A stretch of DNA of 64,000 bases from Pseudonocardia halophobica (GTDB lineage: Bacteria > Actinomycetota > Actinomycetes > Mycobacteriales > Pseudonocardiaceae). The stretch covers positions 1 through 64,000 of the forward strand of contig NZ_BSFQ01000032.1 of the NCBI RefSeq assembly GCF_027922425.1, read 5' to 3'. The number at the start of each line of letters is the position of its first letter. The stretch's first letter is position 1. Both the position numbers and the translations under genes were made by a program. Under the pieces are notes generated by a model. The model did not search any database. It had not been told where the DNA came from and saw nothing but the letters and a program-made list of their open reading frames with translations. Shown in pieces: positions 34,412 through 43,570 of the stretch.

Positions 34412-35758
34412 TTGACCGAGCATGCGCACAATGCCGCGGGTACCCAGGGCGATCGGCCCGTCCATCCGCGCGACCTCATCCTCGACTCGCCCATGTCGGG
34501 CGCCCAGAAGCGGGCCGTCGCGCTCGCGGCGGTGATCTCCGCGCTCGACGGGTTCGACCTGCTGTCCGTCACGTTCGTGGCCCCGGCGCTGGCGAGGGCC
34601 TTCCAGGTCGACAGCGCCGCGATCGGGATCCTGCTGTCGGCCGGCCTGGTCGGCGCCCTCCTCGGCTCGATCACCCTCGCGCCCCTGGCCGACATCGTCG
34701 GCCGCCGCCCGATCGTGCTGGCCAGCCTCACGGTCATGGTCGTGGGCATGCTTCTGTCCGCGTTGTGCGACTCGGTCTTCCTGCTGGCCATCGTGCGGGT
34801 CCTGACCGGCGTTGGCATCGGCGCGATGATGGTCGTGGTCAACCCGGCCGCGGTCGAGGTGGCGAACCGGCGCACGCGCTCGCTGGCCATCGCGATGTTG
34901 GCCGTCGGCTACCCGCTCGGCGGCGCACTCGGCGGCCTGGCTTCGGCGTTCCTGCTGCGACATGTCAGCTGGCACTCCGTGTTCCTGCTCGGCGCCGTGC
35001 TCACCCTCCTGGTCGTGCCCTTCGCTGCCAAGGCACTGCCCGAGTCGCTCGCCTTCCTGTTGGCCCGAAGGCGCGCGGACAGCCTCGGGCGCGTCAACTC
35101 CCTGCTGCGCAGGTTCGGGCACACCGCGCTCGCTGCCCTACCGCCGGTCGAGCAGCGGCGGCGAACCCCTTACCGGGAGATCGTCCGGGGCCGGCAGCTC
35201 CTGACGACCGTGCAGGTGTGCGTGATCAGCCTCCTGCTGTACATGACGATCTACTTCTTCCTGAGCTGGCAGCCAACGATGCTGGTGAGCGCGGGCTTCG
35301 ACGCCTCCGCAGCCGCCTCGGTCGCGAGCGCGGGCAGCTTCCTGGGCGCCTTCGTCTGCGCGGTGTTCGGTCTGCTCTCCCGTCGGGTCGACGGGCGTCT
35401 GCTGGCGGCCGTCGGCATCTTCGGGCTCGGGATCCTCGTGATCGCGTTCGGCCTGGTGCCCTCGGTGCCCGTCCTCGTCATCCTGACGGGTGTGCTCGCC
35501 GCGAGCTCCGTCGCCGCAGGCACCCTGGGGCTCATGATCACCACGGCGGACGCATTCGCCGCGCCGATCCGGGCGACCGGCACCGGCGTGGTGCTCGGAA
35601 TCGGCCGAATCGGCAGTGCCGCCGCGCCCGCGCTCGCCGGAGCGCTGTTCGCCGCCGGCGGTGGTCGGACGGAGATCGCCGTGGTGATGGGGTCCCTCGC
35701 CGTCGTCTCAGGGCTCGTGCTCCTGACGGTTCGCCGCGGCGCACGGCGAGACTCCTAG
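34412..35758 (+). CDS. MFS aromatic acid:H+ symporter (AAHS family)
   Basis: A 448-residue, 12-helix permease with ALDGFDLLSVTFVAPA in helix 1 and APLADIVGRRP between helices 2 and 3, as in PcaK/BenK-type aromatic acid symporters. The TTG at 34412 is chosen because GGAGAG lies just upstream, the length equals PcaK-type proteins, and the open frame further upstream runs through the palindromic operator. No ribosome site supports the internal ATG at 34493. The shared operator with the gentisate operon suggests uptake of a hydroxybenzoate or similar acid. Confidence 0.88.
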   Translation: MTEHAHNAAGTQGDRPVHPRDLILDSPMSGAQKRAVALAAVISALDGFDLLSVTFVAPALARAFQVDSAAIGILLSAGLVGALLGSITLAPLADIVGRRPIVLASLTVMVVGMLLSALCDSVFLLAIVRVLTGVGIGAMMVVVNPAAVEVANRRTRSLAIAMLAVGYPLGGALGGLASAFLLRHVSWHSVFLLGAVLTLLVVPFAAKALPESLAFLLARRRADSLGRVNSLLRRFGHTALAALPPVEQRRRTPYREIVRGRQLLTTVQVCVISLLLYMTIYFFLSWQPTMLVSAGFDASAAASVASAGSFLGAFVCAVFGLLSRRVDGRLLAAVGIFGLGILVIAFGLVPSVPVLVILTGVLAASSVAAGTLGLMITTADAFAAPIRATGTGVVLGIGRIGSAAAPALAGALFAAGGGRTEIAVVMGSLAVVSGLVLLTVRRGARRDS

Positions 35759-35798
35759 ACGGCGCGGTACGCGGGGGACTGGTGAGCATTGGCCTGGA

Positions 35799-35816
35799 GA
35801 CCTCGTCGTCGAGGTC
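35799..35816. terminator. Possible bidirectional hairpin between converging genes
   Basis: GACCTCG, TCGT, CGAGGTC forms a 7-bp stem with a 4-base loop in the 199-bp gap between the converging symporter and XRE regulator genes. There is no T-run, so it is only a candidate. Confidence 0.35.
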
Positions 35817-35957
35817 CTCGGCGGCTTCGAGGGCGCCGGCGATGTGGACCAGCCGAGCGCGGCGTGCACCTCCGGGGCCATGAAGAGACGCCACACTGAC
35901 GTCGCGATGAGCTCTCCGCCGTCACCCGCTACACGCGGATCGGCGGACGGCGACGGT

Positions 35958-36791
35958 TCACCCTGTGTCGACCTCGCCCGGGGCGCTGAGGGCGGCGAGG
36001 AGCCGCAGCTTCTCGGCGTCCTCAGCGCGCTCGCTCGGGTAGTAGAGCACCAGGAGGTGCTCACCCACCGGGAGCTTGTCCCGGTGCAGTCGTAGCGGCC
36101 CGACCAATGGGTGCTCCACCACCGCGGTTCCGCCTTCGAGGCGCCGCACGTCGTGGCGCGCCCAGAGGGACCGGAAGCGGGCGCTGGCGAGGGACAGCTC
36201 CCCGACGAGCTCCACGGCGCGGGCGTCCTCCACGTCGGTTCCGATGGCCTGGCGGAACCAGGCGACCGAGTCCGCGACCGCGGCCTCCCAGTCGCTGTGG
36301 AACTCGCGTTCCTCGGGATCGAGCAGAAGCGAGCGCAGCCGGTTCTCCCCGGGGCGCAGGCGTGGCGACAACGCCATGGCGAGGGGGTTCGACGCCAGCA
36401 CGTCGAAGTATCGGCTCTCGACGAAGGCAGGGACGCCGACGGCGGCCAGCAGGTGGTGCAGGCGGGAGGACACGGGCTCGGTGCGCCGGCGGCGGGGTCG
36501 GCGGGGGCGCGGACTGGTGAAGCCGAGCAGGTACTCCGACTCCACCTCGTCCAGCCGGAGCACCCGGGCTAGCGCCTGCAGGACCTGCGGCGAAGGGTTC
36601 CTGTCGCGCCCGCGCTCCAGTCGCAGGTAGTAGTCGGAGCTGATCCCGGCCAGCATCGCGACCTCCTCGCGGCGCAGCCCCGGAGCCCGCCGCTTCGCCT
36701 GCACGGGCAGGCCCACTTGGTCCGGGGTGACCGCGTCTCGCCGGGCGCGGAGGTACTCGCCGAGGCTGTTCGCATCCCGATCACTGACCAT
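35958..36791 (-). CDS. Helix-turn-helix (XRE) transcriptional regulator with MmyB-like ligand domain
   Basis: A 277-residue regulator. The N-terminal XRE HTH covers about 10-90 (LRREEVAMLAGISSDYYLRLERGRDRNPS), and the rest is an MmyB-like PAS-type ligand-binding domain (PAFVESRYFDVLASNPLA). Such proteins often act on a divergently transcribed SDR gene, and one lies here 125 bp away at 36917. The ligand is unknown. Confidence 0.9.
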   Translation of the reverse strand: MVSDRDANSLGEYLRARRDAVTPDQVGLPVQAKRRAPGLRREEVAMLAGISSDYYLRLERGRDRNPSPQVLQALARVLRLDEVESEYLLGFTSPRPRRPRRRRTEPVSSRLHHLLAAVGVPAFVESRYFDVLASNPLAMALSPRLRPGENRLRSLLLDPEEREFHSDWEAAVADSVAWFRQAIGTDVEDARAVELVGELSLASARFRSLWARHDVRRLEGGTAVVEHPLVGPLRLHRDKLPVGEHLLVLYYPSERAEDAEKLRLLAALSAPGEVDTG

Positions 36792-36916
36792 CGGCTCAAG
36801 GTAGCCGCGGGCGGACGACCGATGGGGGGCCCTGCCACTCCTACGGATCGACGGGGTCTACCGACCCGATCGCGCTCCGGACGATCCTCGACATCGTCAC
36901 TGAGGAGGAGACACAG

Positions 36917-37669
36917 ATGGACATCAAGAACCGCACCGCGTTCGTCGTCGGCGGGACGTCGGGGATCGGCCTCGGGCTCGCCCGCCGCTTCGTCGAGGCG
37001 GGGGGCACGGTCGTCGTCGGCGGCCGGAGCACCGCCCGCGTCGAGGACCTGGAGACGGTCGCCGTCGACGTCACCGATGCGGAGTCGGTCGCCCGGGCCC
37101 GCGACGAGGTGCTCGCCCGCCACCCCGAGCTCGACACGGTGGTCACCATGTCCGGGGTCATGCTCGCCGAGGACCTGCGCGACCCCGCTCACATCGAGCA
37201 GGCGGAGACGACCGTCACGGTCAACCTGCTGGGCACGATCCGGGTGATCGACGCCTTCACTCCGCACCTCGTCGGCCGCGGAACAGGCACGATCATGACC
37301 GTCAGCTCGGGGATCGGGTTCCTGCCGTTCCCGCTGTGGCCGACCTACGGGGCGACCAAGGCCGGTGTGCACTCCTACACCGAGTCGCTGCGAGCCCAGC
37401 TCAAGGGCACTGGCGTCGAGGTCACGGAGCTGGTCCCGCCCGCGGTCGCCACGACCGAGGACGCCAAGCGGCTCAACCCGGCGGCGCTGGACCTGGGACC
37501 GTTCCTCGACGAGGCTCTCTCGCTCCTGTCCGCGGACCCGACCCCGCGCGAGGTCGTGGTCGAGGCCGCGCAGCGGCTGCGTTGGGCGGAGAAGAACGGC
37601 ACCTACGCAGAGCTGCTCGAGGCCCGGTCGCAGGCCCTCGCGAACCTGCCGGGCCGCACCCCGGAGTAG
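36917..37669 (+). CDS. SDR family oxidoreductase
   Basis: A 250-residue short-chain dehydrogenase with cofactor motif GGTSGIG at 12-18, catalytic Ser in SSGIG and YGATK. It resembles DltE-like SDRs. GAGGAGG precedes the ATG. Divergent from the XRE regulator and probably its target; the substrate is unknown. Confidence 0.9.
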   Translation: MDIKNRTAFVVGGTSGIGLGLARRFVEAGGTVVVGGRSTARVEDLETVAVDVTDAESVARARDEVLARHPELDTVVTMSGVMLAEDLRDPAHIEQAETTVTVNLLGTIRVIDAFTPHLVGRGTGTIMTVSSGIGFLPFPLWPTYGATKAGVHSYTESLRAQLKGTGVEVTELVPPAVATTEDAKRLNPAALDLGPFLDEALSLLSADPTPREVVVEAAQRLRWAEKNGTYAELLEARSQALANLPGRTPE

Positions 37670-37695
37670 CGGCGTCCGGAGTGCCGCGGCGTGAC

Positions 37696-38892
37696 TCACC
37701 CGCGCTTGGGTCGTGCGCGGGTTGTCAGAAGCCCGAACCCCACCGCAGCCAGTGTCGGTACGGCCGCCGAGACGAGAGCCGCCCCGGGCAGCCCCCACAA
37801 CGAGCCGACGACCCCCACCATGAGTGGGCCGAGGACGCCGCCGAGGTCCCCGCAGGTGCGGTACAGGCCGATCGCGGGCCCCCGTCGGACGTCCTGGGTG
37901 ATCCGCGCGAGGTAGGCGGCGGGGATCGGGCCCCCGACCCCCGTCGCAACGCCGAACAGGAGACACAGTCCGACGAATGCCGGGGGCCCGACGGGGAGTA
38001 CGAACAGGGCGATGACGACGGCCGCGCCGAGGGAGGAGCCGACGATCGTCCGCTGGTGCCCGAGGCGGTCGGTGAGCCTGCCCACCGTCAGGAGGCAGAG
38101 CACGTTGGCTACGGCGATCCCGAAGAAGACCAGCCCGAGCACCCCGACCGAAAGGCCCACCGTCTGCAGCGCGACGAGCGGGAGCAGCGCCTGCTGCACG
38201 CCGAACCGGCAGAAGAAGGCCGAGAAGCCGACGAGGCACGCCGCGACCAGACCCCCCGTCCGGCGCGGGGGCGCGGCGGCGGTCGCAGGCTCGGACGGCG
38301 CTACCGCGCCGGCGTCGACGAGGCGGCGGCGCAGCCGCGGGCTCAGCACAATCCACAGCACGAACACCGCGCACGCTGCGCCCGCCACGACGAACGGCGC
38401 GCGCAGACCGAGCAGGGACGCGGTGACCCCGCCAATCGCGGGGCCGACGGCCGCGCCGGTGAGCTGCAGGCCCTGCATGGTCGCCATCGCGCGGGTGAGC
38501 GACTCGCTGCGGACGGAGTCCGCGACCAGGGTCTGGCCGCTCGTCATCGCCACCCCGGCGGCGGCGCCGGTGAGGATGCGCAGGGCCAGGACCCCACCGA
38601 ACGAGGTGGCCAGTCCGGTCATGGAGGAGAGGACGACGACGCCCGTCGCGCCGCCGACCAGGAGATGGAGCCGGTTGACCCTGGTCCCGGCGTACCCGGC
38701 CGGGATGTTGGCCACGATGCGGCCAAGCCCGAACCCGCCGACGAGCAGGCCGAGGCCGACCGGGTCGATCCCCAGCTCCTGAGCGAAGGCGGGCAGGACG
38801 GGTGTCAGGATGGACCACACGAGCTGGGTGGCGGTGACGAGACCGGCGATCGACACGACCAGCCGGTCCCGCTCGTCGACCTGCGGGATCAC
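37696..38892 (-). CDS. MFS transporter (drug/metabolite efflux type)
   Basis: A 398-residue, 12-helix MFS protein beginning near VIPQVDERDRLVVS, with NIPAGYAGTRVNR in loop 2-3 and GRLTDRLGHQR in loop 8-9. The GTG at 38892 follows GAGGAG at good spacing; the longer frame to 39399 crosses the promoter and is not coding. The promoter on this strand (TTGACA, 18 bases, TACCGT) lies in a GntR-type palindrome at 38956-38985. Exporter or uptake is not decided; the sequence is closest to efflux-type MFS. Confidence 0.85.
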   Translation of the reverse strand: MIPQVDERDRLVVSIAGLVTATQLVWSILTPVLPAFAQELGIDPVGLGLLVGGFGLGRIVANIPAGYAGTRVNRLHLLVGGATGVVVLSSMTGLATSFGGVLALRILTGAAAGVAMTSGQTLVADSVRSESLTRAMATMQGLQLTGAAVGPAIGGVTASLLGLRAPFVVAGAACAVFVLWIVLSPRLRRRLVDAGAVAPSEPATAAAPPRRTGGLVAACLVGFSAFFCRFGVQQALLPLVALQTVGLSVGVLGLVFFGIAVANVLCLLTVGRLTDRLGHQRTIVGSSLGAAVVIALFVLPVGPPAFVGLCLLFGVATGVGGPIPAAYLARITQDVRRGPAIGLYRTCGDLGGVLGPLMVGVVGSLWGLPGAALVSAAVPTLAAVGFGLLTTRARPKRG

Positions 38893-39231
38893 GGTGAGGG
38901 CTCCTCTGGCCTGGAGTTCGATGGGCGACCTGGCACCGCGGCGGGCCGTGACCCGACGGTAGGTTTCGACAGGCGTACCTGTCAATCTTGCGGTGTCGTC
39001 CTTGTAAACAGGCGGCCGATTGATTGCCAGGCGAGATTGTCGATTTCTACCGTTGCGGCGGTCGCTGACAGGGCTGTCGAACCACACGGCGACCACGAGT
39101 TCCGGATCGGCTGTCGCGCCACGAACGAGCGGCGGACCGGTCGGTCGACACCCCCCACCTCCACATGACCCGGATCCTCGGCGTGCGCTGCCGAGGGTCC
39201 GGTCGCCGACGACCGAGAACGGCACCGGGCA
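38893..39231. other. Divergent promoter region of MFS transporter and aldolase/ABC operon
   Basis: About 340 bp. It contains the palindrome and minus-strand promoter at 38956-38985. I see no other feature; the promoter of the rightward operon is not obvious. Confidence 0.45.
38956..38985 (-). promoter_or_regulatory. Promoter with GntR-type palindrome before the MFS gene
   Basis: On the minus strand, TTGACA at 38985-38980, 18 bases, then TACCGT. The -35 box is part of the palindrome GACAGG-4-CCTGTC (38968-38983). A very similar layout (TTGACAGG, 18-base spacing) lies at 47064-47093 right behind a GntR gene. Confidence 0.5.
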
Positions 39232-40212
39232 TTGAGAACACCGATCAAGATCCTCCTGGCGCTCTGCGCGAAGACCTTGGCCGAGCGGCTCCGGGCCGGG
39301 GAACGGCTCCTCGGTTCCTTCCACGCGCTCGGCGACCCCGCCGTCGTGGAGATCGCCGTGGCGCAGGGGTTCGACCTCGTGGTGGTCGAGTACGAGCACG
39401 GCCTGCTCGACCTGGAGACCGTCGAGCGGATGATCCTCGCCGCGCGCGCCCGGGACGTCCCCACGCTGGTCCGGCTAAACGCCGCGGACGTGAACCTGCT
39501 GCCCCGCTTCCTCGACGCCGGCGCCACAGGTGCCGTCCTGGCCCACGTGACCGGCCCGGCCGACTTGGCGGCGGCGATCCGGACGGCCCACTACCCGCCC
39601 GGGGGCGAACGCGGCATCGGCTACGGCCGCTGGATCCACGCCGTCGGCCGCGGCGGGGCGATGGAGCACGTCCGCCGGGCGAACGACGAGGTTGTGCTGT
39701 TCGCGATCATCGAGCACCCGGCCGCCGTCGCCACGATCTCCGAGATCCTCGCGGTGCCCGGCCTGAGCGGGGTGCTGCCCGGGGCGGGCGACCTGGCACT
39801 GGTGCAGGGGCTGCGGCAGCCCTCCGGGCTGCACCCGGTCATCGCTGAGCAGCTCGGTCGGGTGCGGGCCGCGGCGGCGGCGGCCGGCCGGCCCGTCATG
39901 GAGCTCGTGTTCGACGAGCCGGGCGGGGTGGCGGTCGCCGCCGGACGCGGGTCGCAGGTCCTCGTCTTCGGCGTCGACGCGCTGCTCGTCATGAACACCT
40001 ACCGCAGGATCGCAACCGCCGCGCGGGCCGAGCTCGCCCCGTCGGGCGCCGCGACGGGTGGCGTAGCGGCGGCCGGCACCAGGACTCCCGTCGAAAATAC
40101 CGGCGTAACTCCAGCGCAACCCAAGACGGTCGACGAGCCCTCCAGGATTCCCCCTCGTCGGGCTGCGGCGCCGCCGCGGCAGGAAGGCACGACGAGCGAG
40201 GAGGAGACGTGA
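39232..40212 (+). CDS. HpcH/HpaI family aldolase with extra C-terminal tail
   Basis: A 326-residue protein. Residues about 16-268 form an HpcH/HpaI aldolase domain (GDPAVVEIAVAQGFDLVVVEYEHGLLD, TLVRLN, ERGIGYGRW). Class II aldolases of this family split 4-hydroxy-2-oxo acids to pyruvate or similar. The last 57 or so residues are a Pro/Thr-rich tail not usual for the family. The start is uncertain: TTG at 39232 or 39277, neither with a good ribosome site. The stop overlaps the ABC ATPase start (GTGA). Confidence 0.8.
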   Translation: MRTPIKILLALCAKTLAERLRAGERLLGSFHALGDPAVVEIAVAQGFDLVVVEYEHGLLDLETVERMILAARARDVPTLVRLNAADVNLLPRFLDAGATGAVLAHVTGPADLAAAIRTAHYPPGGERGIGYGRWIHAVGRGGAMEHVRRANDEVVLFAIIEHPAAVATISEILAVPGLSGVLPGAGDLALVQGLRQPSGLHPVIAEQLGRVRAAAAAAGRPVMELVFDEPGGVAVAAGRGSQVLVFGVDALLVMNTYRRIATAARAELAPSGAATGGVAAAGTRTPVENTGVTPAQPKTVDEPSRIPPRRAAAPPRQEGTTSEEET

Positions 40213-41066
40213 CGCTCCCGGAGACCGTGGCGTCCGACCGGGCGACCCGGGCGGACGAGCAGGCTGGGCACCCCGTGCTCGCGGCACGCGACGTGGTGAA
40301 GTCCTACCCGGCGCGGGGCGGGGAGTCCGTGGTCCTCGACCACGTGGACCTCGACATGGCGGACGGTGACTTCCTCACGATCGTCGGCCCGTCCGGCTGC
40401 GGGAAGACGACGATGCTGCAGCTACTCGCGGGGCTCTCGCCGGTCACGTCCGGCGCCGTGCGATTCACCGGCACAGTGGTCGAGAGCCCACCGCCCGGTG
40501 TGGTGTACGTGTTCCAGCAGTTCGCGAAGTCGATCTTCCCCTGGCGCACGGTGCTCGACAACGTCGTATTCGGTCTCGAACGCGACCGCGGCATCGACCG
40601 CAGGCGGCGGACCGAGATCGGACGCGAGATGCTGGTGCGGGTCGGCCTGGAGGCCTACGAGCGCCACTACCCCAGCCAGCTCTCCGGCGGGATGCAGCAG
40701 CGGCTGGCCATCGCCCGCGCGCTCGCAACCAGCCCTCGCGTGCTGCTCATGGACGAGCCCTTCAGCGCGCTCGACGCGTTGACCAGGGCGAAGCTGCAGA
40801 AGCTGGTGCTCGACCTGTGGCGCAGCCTGGGGATCACCGTGGTGTTCGTGACCCACGACATCGAGGAGGCCCTGCTGCTGTCCACGCGTGTGGTCGCCCT
40901 GCGAAAGTCGCCGGCCACGGTGGACATCGACCTGCGCGTCGACTTCGCACATCCCCGCAACCCCGTGACCCTCGGCGAGGACCCGCGCTTTCTGGCGATG
41001 CGCCGGCAGCTGCTCGACAGCATCTACCGCCAGGAGGGCCTGAGCTACGAGGACGGCGCCCGGTGA
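40209..41066 (+). CDS. ABC transporter ATP-binding protein (nitrate/sulfonate/taurine type)
   Basis: A 285-residue ATPase with Walker A GPSGCGKT at 60-67, signature LSGGMQQR, Walker B LLMDEPF and the H-loop VTHD. It is the SsuB/TauB type, partner of NMT1-type binding proteins. GTG overlaps the aldolase stop, and its own stop overlaps the permease start. It powers the importer encoded at 40209-42842. Confidence 0.92.
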   Translation: MTLPETVASDRATRADEQAGHPVLAARDVVKSYPARGGESVVLDHVDLDMADGDFLTIVGPSGCGKTTMLQLLAGLSPVTSGAVRFTGTVVESPPPGVVYVFQQFAKSIFPWRTVLDNVVFGLERDRGIDRRRRTEIGREMLVRVGLEAYERHYPSQLSGGMQQRLAIARALATSPRVLLMDEPFSALDALTRAKLQKLVLDLWRSLGITVVFVTHDIEEALLLSTRVVALRKSPATVDIDLRVDFAHPRNPVTLGEDPRFLAMRRQLLDSIYRQEGLSYEDGAR

Positions 41067-41821
41067 TCCGGCAGCTGAGCCTGCGGGCCACCGGCATCGG
41101 GCTGATCGTGCTTCTGGTGGTCGCCTGGGAGCTCGCCGTTCGGCTCCAGCTCGTGGACTCGCCGAGCATCCCGAGCTTCTCGGCGTCGGTCGCGGCCCTG
41201 GTCGGGGGGATCACCGACGGCACACTGCCGGTGGCGATGGGGGAAACGCTCTCCCGGGTGCTGGTCGGCTACGCCGTCGCGGTCGTCGCGGCCGTGGTCG
41301 TCGGGGCGCTGATGGGCACGAGCCGGTTCGTCTACTACCTGCTTGAGCCGGTCACGGAGCTGCTGCGGCCGATTCCGTCGGCCGCCTACATCCCGGTCGC
41401 CATCCTGCTGTTGGGGGTGGGCAGCGAGATGAAGATCGCCGTGATCGCCCTGACCAGCTTCTTCCCCGTGGTGCTGAGCACCTGCGGTGGGGTGCGCTCG
41501 GTGGACCCGATCCTCGTCGACACCGGGCGCACGCTGGGCTACGGGCCGCTCGGGCGGCTGCGGCGCATCGTGCTGCCCAGCGCCCTGCCGGAGACCCTCA
41601 CCGGGATGCGGGTCGCGCTCGGCATCGCCCTGATCGTCGGCATCGTGTCCGAGATGTTGGCGGGTGACACCGGAATCGGCTACCTGATCCTGGAGAGCCA
41701 GCGGATCTTCCAGGTCCCGCTGATGTTCGCGGGCATCATCACGCTCGCCCTCGTGGGCTATCTGCTCAACCTCGCCTTCGGCCGCGTCGAGAGCCACCTC
41801 CTGCGGTGGCGGACCGCGTGA
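41063..41821 (+). CDS. ABC transporter permease
   Basis: A 252-residue inner-membrane permease with about six helices and the EAA-type loop GRTLGYGPLGRLRRIVLPSALPE. The GTG at 41063 overlaps the ATPase stop. It is of the SsuC/TauC type. Confidence 0.9.
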   Translation: MIRQLSLRATGIGLIVLLVVAWELAVRLQLVDSPSIPSFSASVAALVGGITDGTLPVAMGETLSRVLVGYAVAVVAAVVVGALMGTSRFVYYLLEPVTELLRPIPSAAYIPVAILLLGVGSEMKIAVIALTSFFPVVLSTCGGVRSVDPILVDTGRTLGYGPLGRLRRIVLPSALPETLTGMRVALGIALIVGIVSEMLAGDTGIGYLILESQRIFQVPLMFAGIITLALVGYLLNLAFGRVESHLLRWRTA

Positions 41822-41846
41822 CACACGAGAACAAGGAGTCGGACCG

Positions 41847-42842
41847 ATGAGAAGGACGTTCGTGGCCGCGGTCGTCGCCGCGGCACTGGCGGTCGTCGCA
41901 GGGTGCGGCTCGGGCGGGTCGGAGGTGAACACCGGCCTGGACGGGCTCCGGATCGGCTTCTTCACCAACGGCGGCCAGACCCCGACGTACGTGGCCCTCA
42001 CCGAGGGAATGTTCCGCGAGCACGGGCTCGACGTGGAGCGCGTGGAGTTCCAGGACCCGTCCGCGATGACGGCGGCGCTGCAGCGCGGGGACATCGACCT
42101 GATGTCCTCCATCCCCGGCCCGCCGCTCGCCGCCCGCGCCGCCGGGCTGGACGTCCAGGCCATCATTCAGAACGAGGCCGCCAAGTACGAGCCCCCCGAC
42201 TCGGGCACCGTGATCGCGGCGCCGACGAGCGGGATCAGCACTCTGGGGGATCTGCCGGGCAAGCGGGTGGCGATCTTCGGCGGGGTCCGGAGCCAGATGA
42301 ACGCCGGCGCGCTGTGGTTCATGCAGGGCCAGGGCATCGACACCTCCGGCATCGAGTTCGTCGAGGCCCCGTTCGCCAGTCACCTCGACCTGCTGCGCTC
42401 GGGCCAGGTCGACGCTGTGATGACCATCGACCCGTTCTCCACATCGATCGAGCAGTCCGGTTCGGGGACCGTCGTCGCCTACCCGAACCTGCTGGCCAAC
42501 CCCGGGGCCCCGCTGTCCGCCTGGTGGGCGACCCGGGCGTGGGTGGAGGGCAACCCGGATCGCGTCGAGAAGTTCCAGCAGTCCCTGCGCGCCGCGATCG
42601 ACTGGCTCTACCAGGACGAGGGGCGGGCCCGCCAGACCGTCGCGGCCTTCACGAAGCTGGACCCGGCGCTGCTGGCGAACATGCCGCTGAACAACTGGTC
42701 CTACAACGTGGACGAGAAGGCCTGGGCGCACAACGTGGAGATCCTGGTGTCGCAGCGCGCGCTGCCCGCCGTGGTCTCCTCCGACGAGTACTGGGCGCCG
42801 TCGATGAGGACTTTCGTCGCCGCGTCGGCGGTGGGGCGGTGA
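41847..42842 (+). CDS. ABC transporter substrate-binding lipoprotein (NMT1/THI5-like)
   Basis: A 331-residue periplasmic-type binding protein with a lipoprotein signal (MRRTFVAAVVAAALAVVAGC, lipobox Cys20) and an NMT1/THI5-like fold. These proteins bind pyrimidine-like, sulfonate or aromatic compounds. AAGGAG precedes the ATG. The next gene overlaps by 4 bp. With the ATPase and permease it forms a complete importer. Confidence 0.9.
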   Translation: MRRTFVAAVVAAALAVVAGCGSGGSEVNTGLDGLRIGFFTNGGQTPTYVALTEGMFREHGLDVERVEFQDPSAMTAALQRGDIDLMSSIPGPPLAARAAGLDVQAIIQNEAAKYEPPDSGTVIAAPTSGISTLGDLPGKRVAIFGGVRSQMNAGALWFMQGQGIDTSGIEFVEAPFASHLDLLRSGQVDAVMTIDPFSTSIEQSGSGTVVAYPNLLANPGAPLSAWWATRAWVEGNPDRVEKFQQSLRAAIDWLYQDEGRARQTVAAFTKLDPALLANMPLNNWSYNVDEKAWAHNVEILVSQRALPAVVSSDEYWAPSMRTFVAASAVGR

Positions 42843-43570
42843 GCGGCGCGGAGTTCGCGGCATCCGTCGAGTGGGACACCCTGCGGCACGTCTGGGACGA
42901 GGTCGCTGACCCCGACATGCGGACGATCTACCAGGCTTACCGCCGCACGCTGGGGCTCAAGGGCCGCGTCGCCGTCGTCGCCGTCGATCTCTACAACAAG
43001 GCCTTCGAGGGCGGGCCGCTGCCGCCCAGCGAGCTCCAGAACACCTACCCCTCCAGCTGCGGGAAGTACGCGCACACGGCCGTCGAACCCATCGCGCGGG
43101 TCTTCGCGGCGGCCCGCCGCACCGCCGTCCCCGTCATCCACGTCACGGCGAACGCGGCGGCGGGCCCGATCACGGCGACGAACCGGCGAGTCGGTGGCCT
43201 GGACCCCGCGGGCCCCGCGGACCAGTGGGACTTCCACCCCGCCCTGGCCCCGGCACCTGGTGAGCTGATCGTGGTAAAGGAGCGGGCGAGCGCCTTCTAC
43301 GGCACGCAGCTGGTGGCCGAGCTCGTCTCGCGGGGGATCTCGACCGTCCTCGTGGTCGGCGAGAGCACGTCCGGCTGCGTGCGGGCGACCGTCGTCGACG
43401 CTTGCTCGAACGGCTTTCACACCGTGGTGGTGGAGGACGGCGTGTTCGACCGTTCGTGGCTGAACCACCAGGTCAACCTGTTCGACCTCCACCACAAGTA
43501 CGCCGACGTCCTCGACTCGGCCACGGTGATCGGCCTGCTGGAGCGGCTCTCCGCGGCGGCCCCGCGATGA
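42839..43570 (+). CDS. Cysteine hydrolase of the isochorismatase family
   Basis: A 243-residue amidohydrolase-like protein with the triad Asp in VAVDLYNK, Lys in VVKERASAF, and Cys in STSGCVRATVVDA. Relatives include N-carbamoylsarcosine amidase and RutB. It probably cleaves an amide or ureido bond formed during N-heterocycle breakdown; this is inferred from neighbours. GTG start in a GTGA overlap. Confidence 0.9.
   Translation: MSGAEFAASVEWDTLRHVWDEVADPDMRTIYQAYRRTLGLKGRVAVVAVDLYNKAFEGGPLPPSELQNTYPSSCGKYAHTAVEPIARVFAAARRTAVPVIHVTANAAAGPITATNRRVGGLDPAGPADQWDFHPALAPAPGELIVVKERASAFYGTQLVAELVSRGISTVLVVGESTSGCVRATVVDACSNGFHTVVVEDGVFDRSWLNHQVNLFDLHHKYADVLDSATVIGLLERLSAAAPR

Noticed and set aside
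36569..38818. 749-residue open frame on the minus strand
   Set aside because: It runs across the XRE regulator, an SDR and an MFS gene in the wrong frames and has low-complexity composition.
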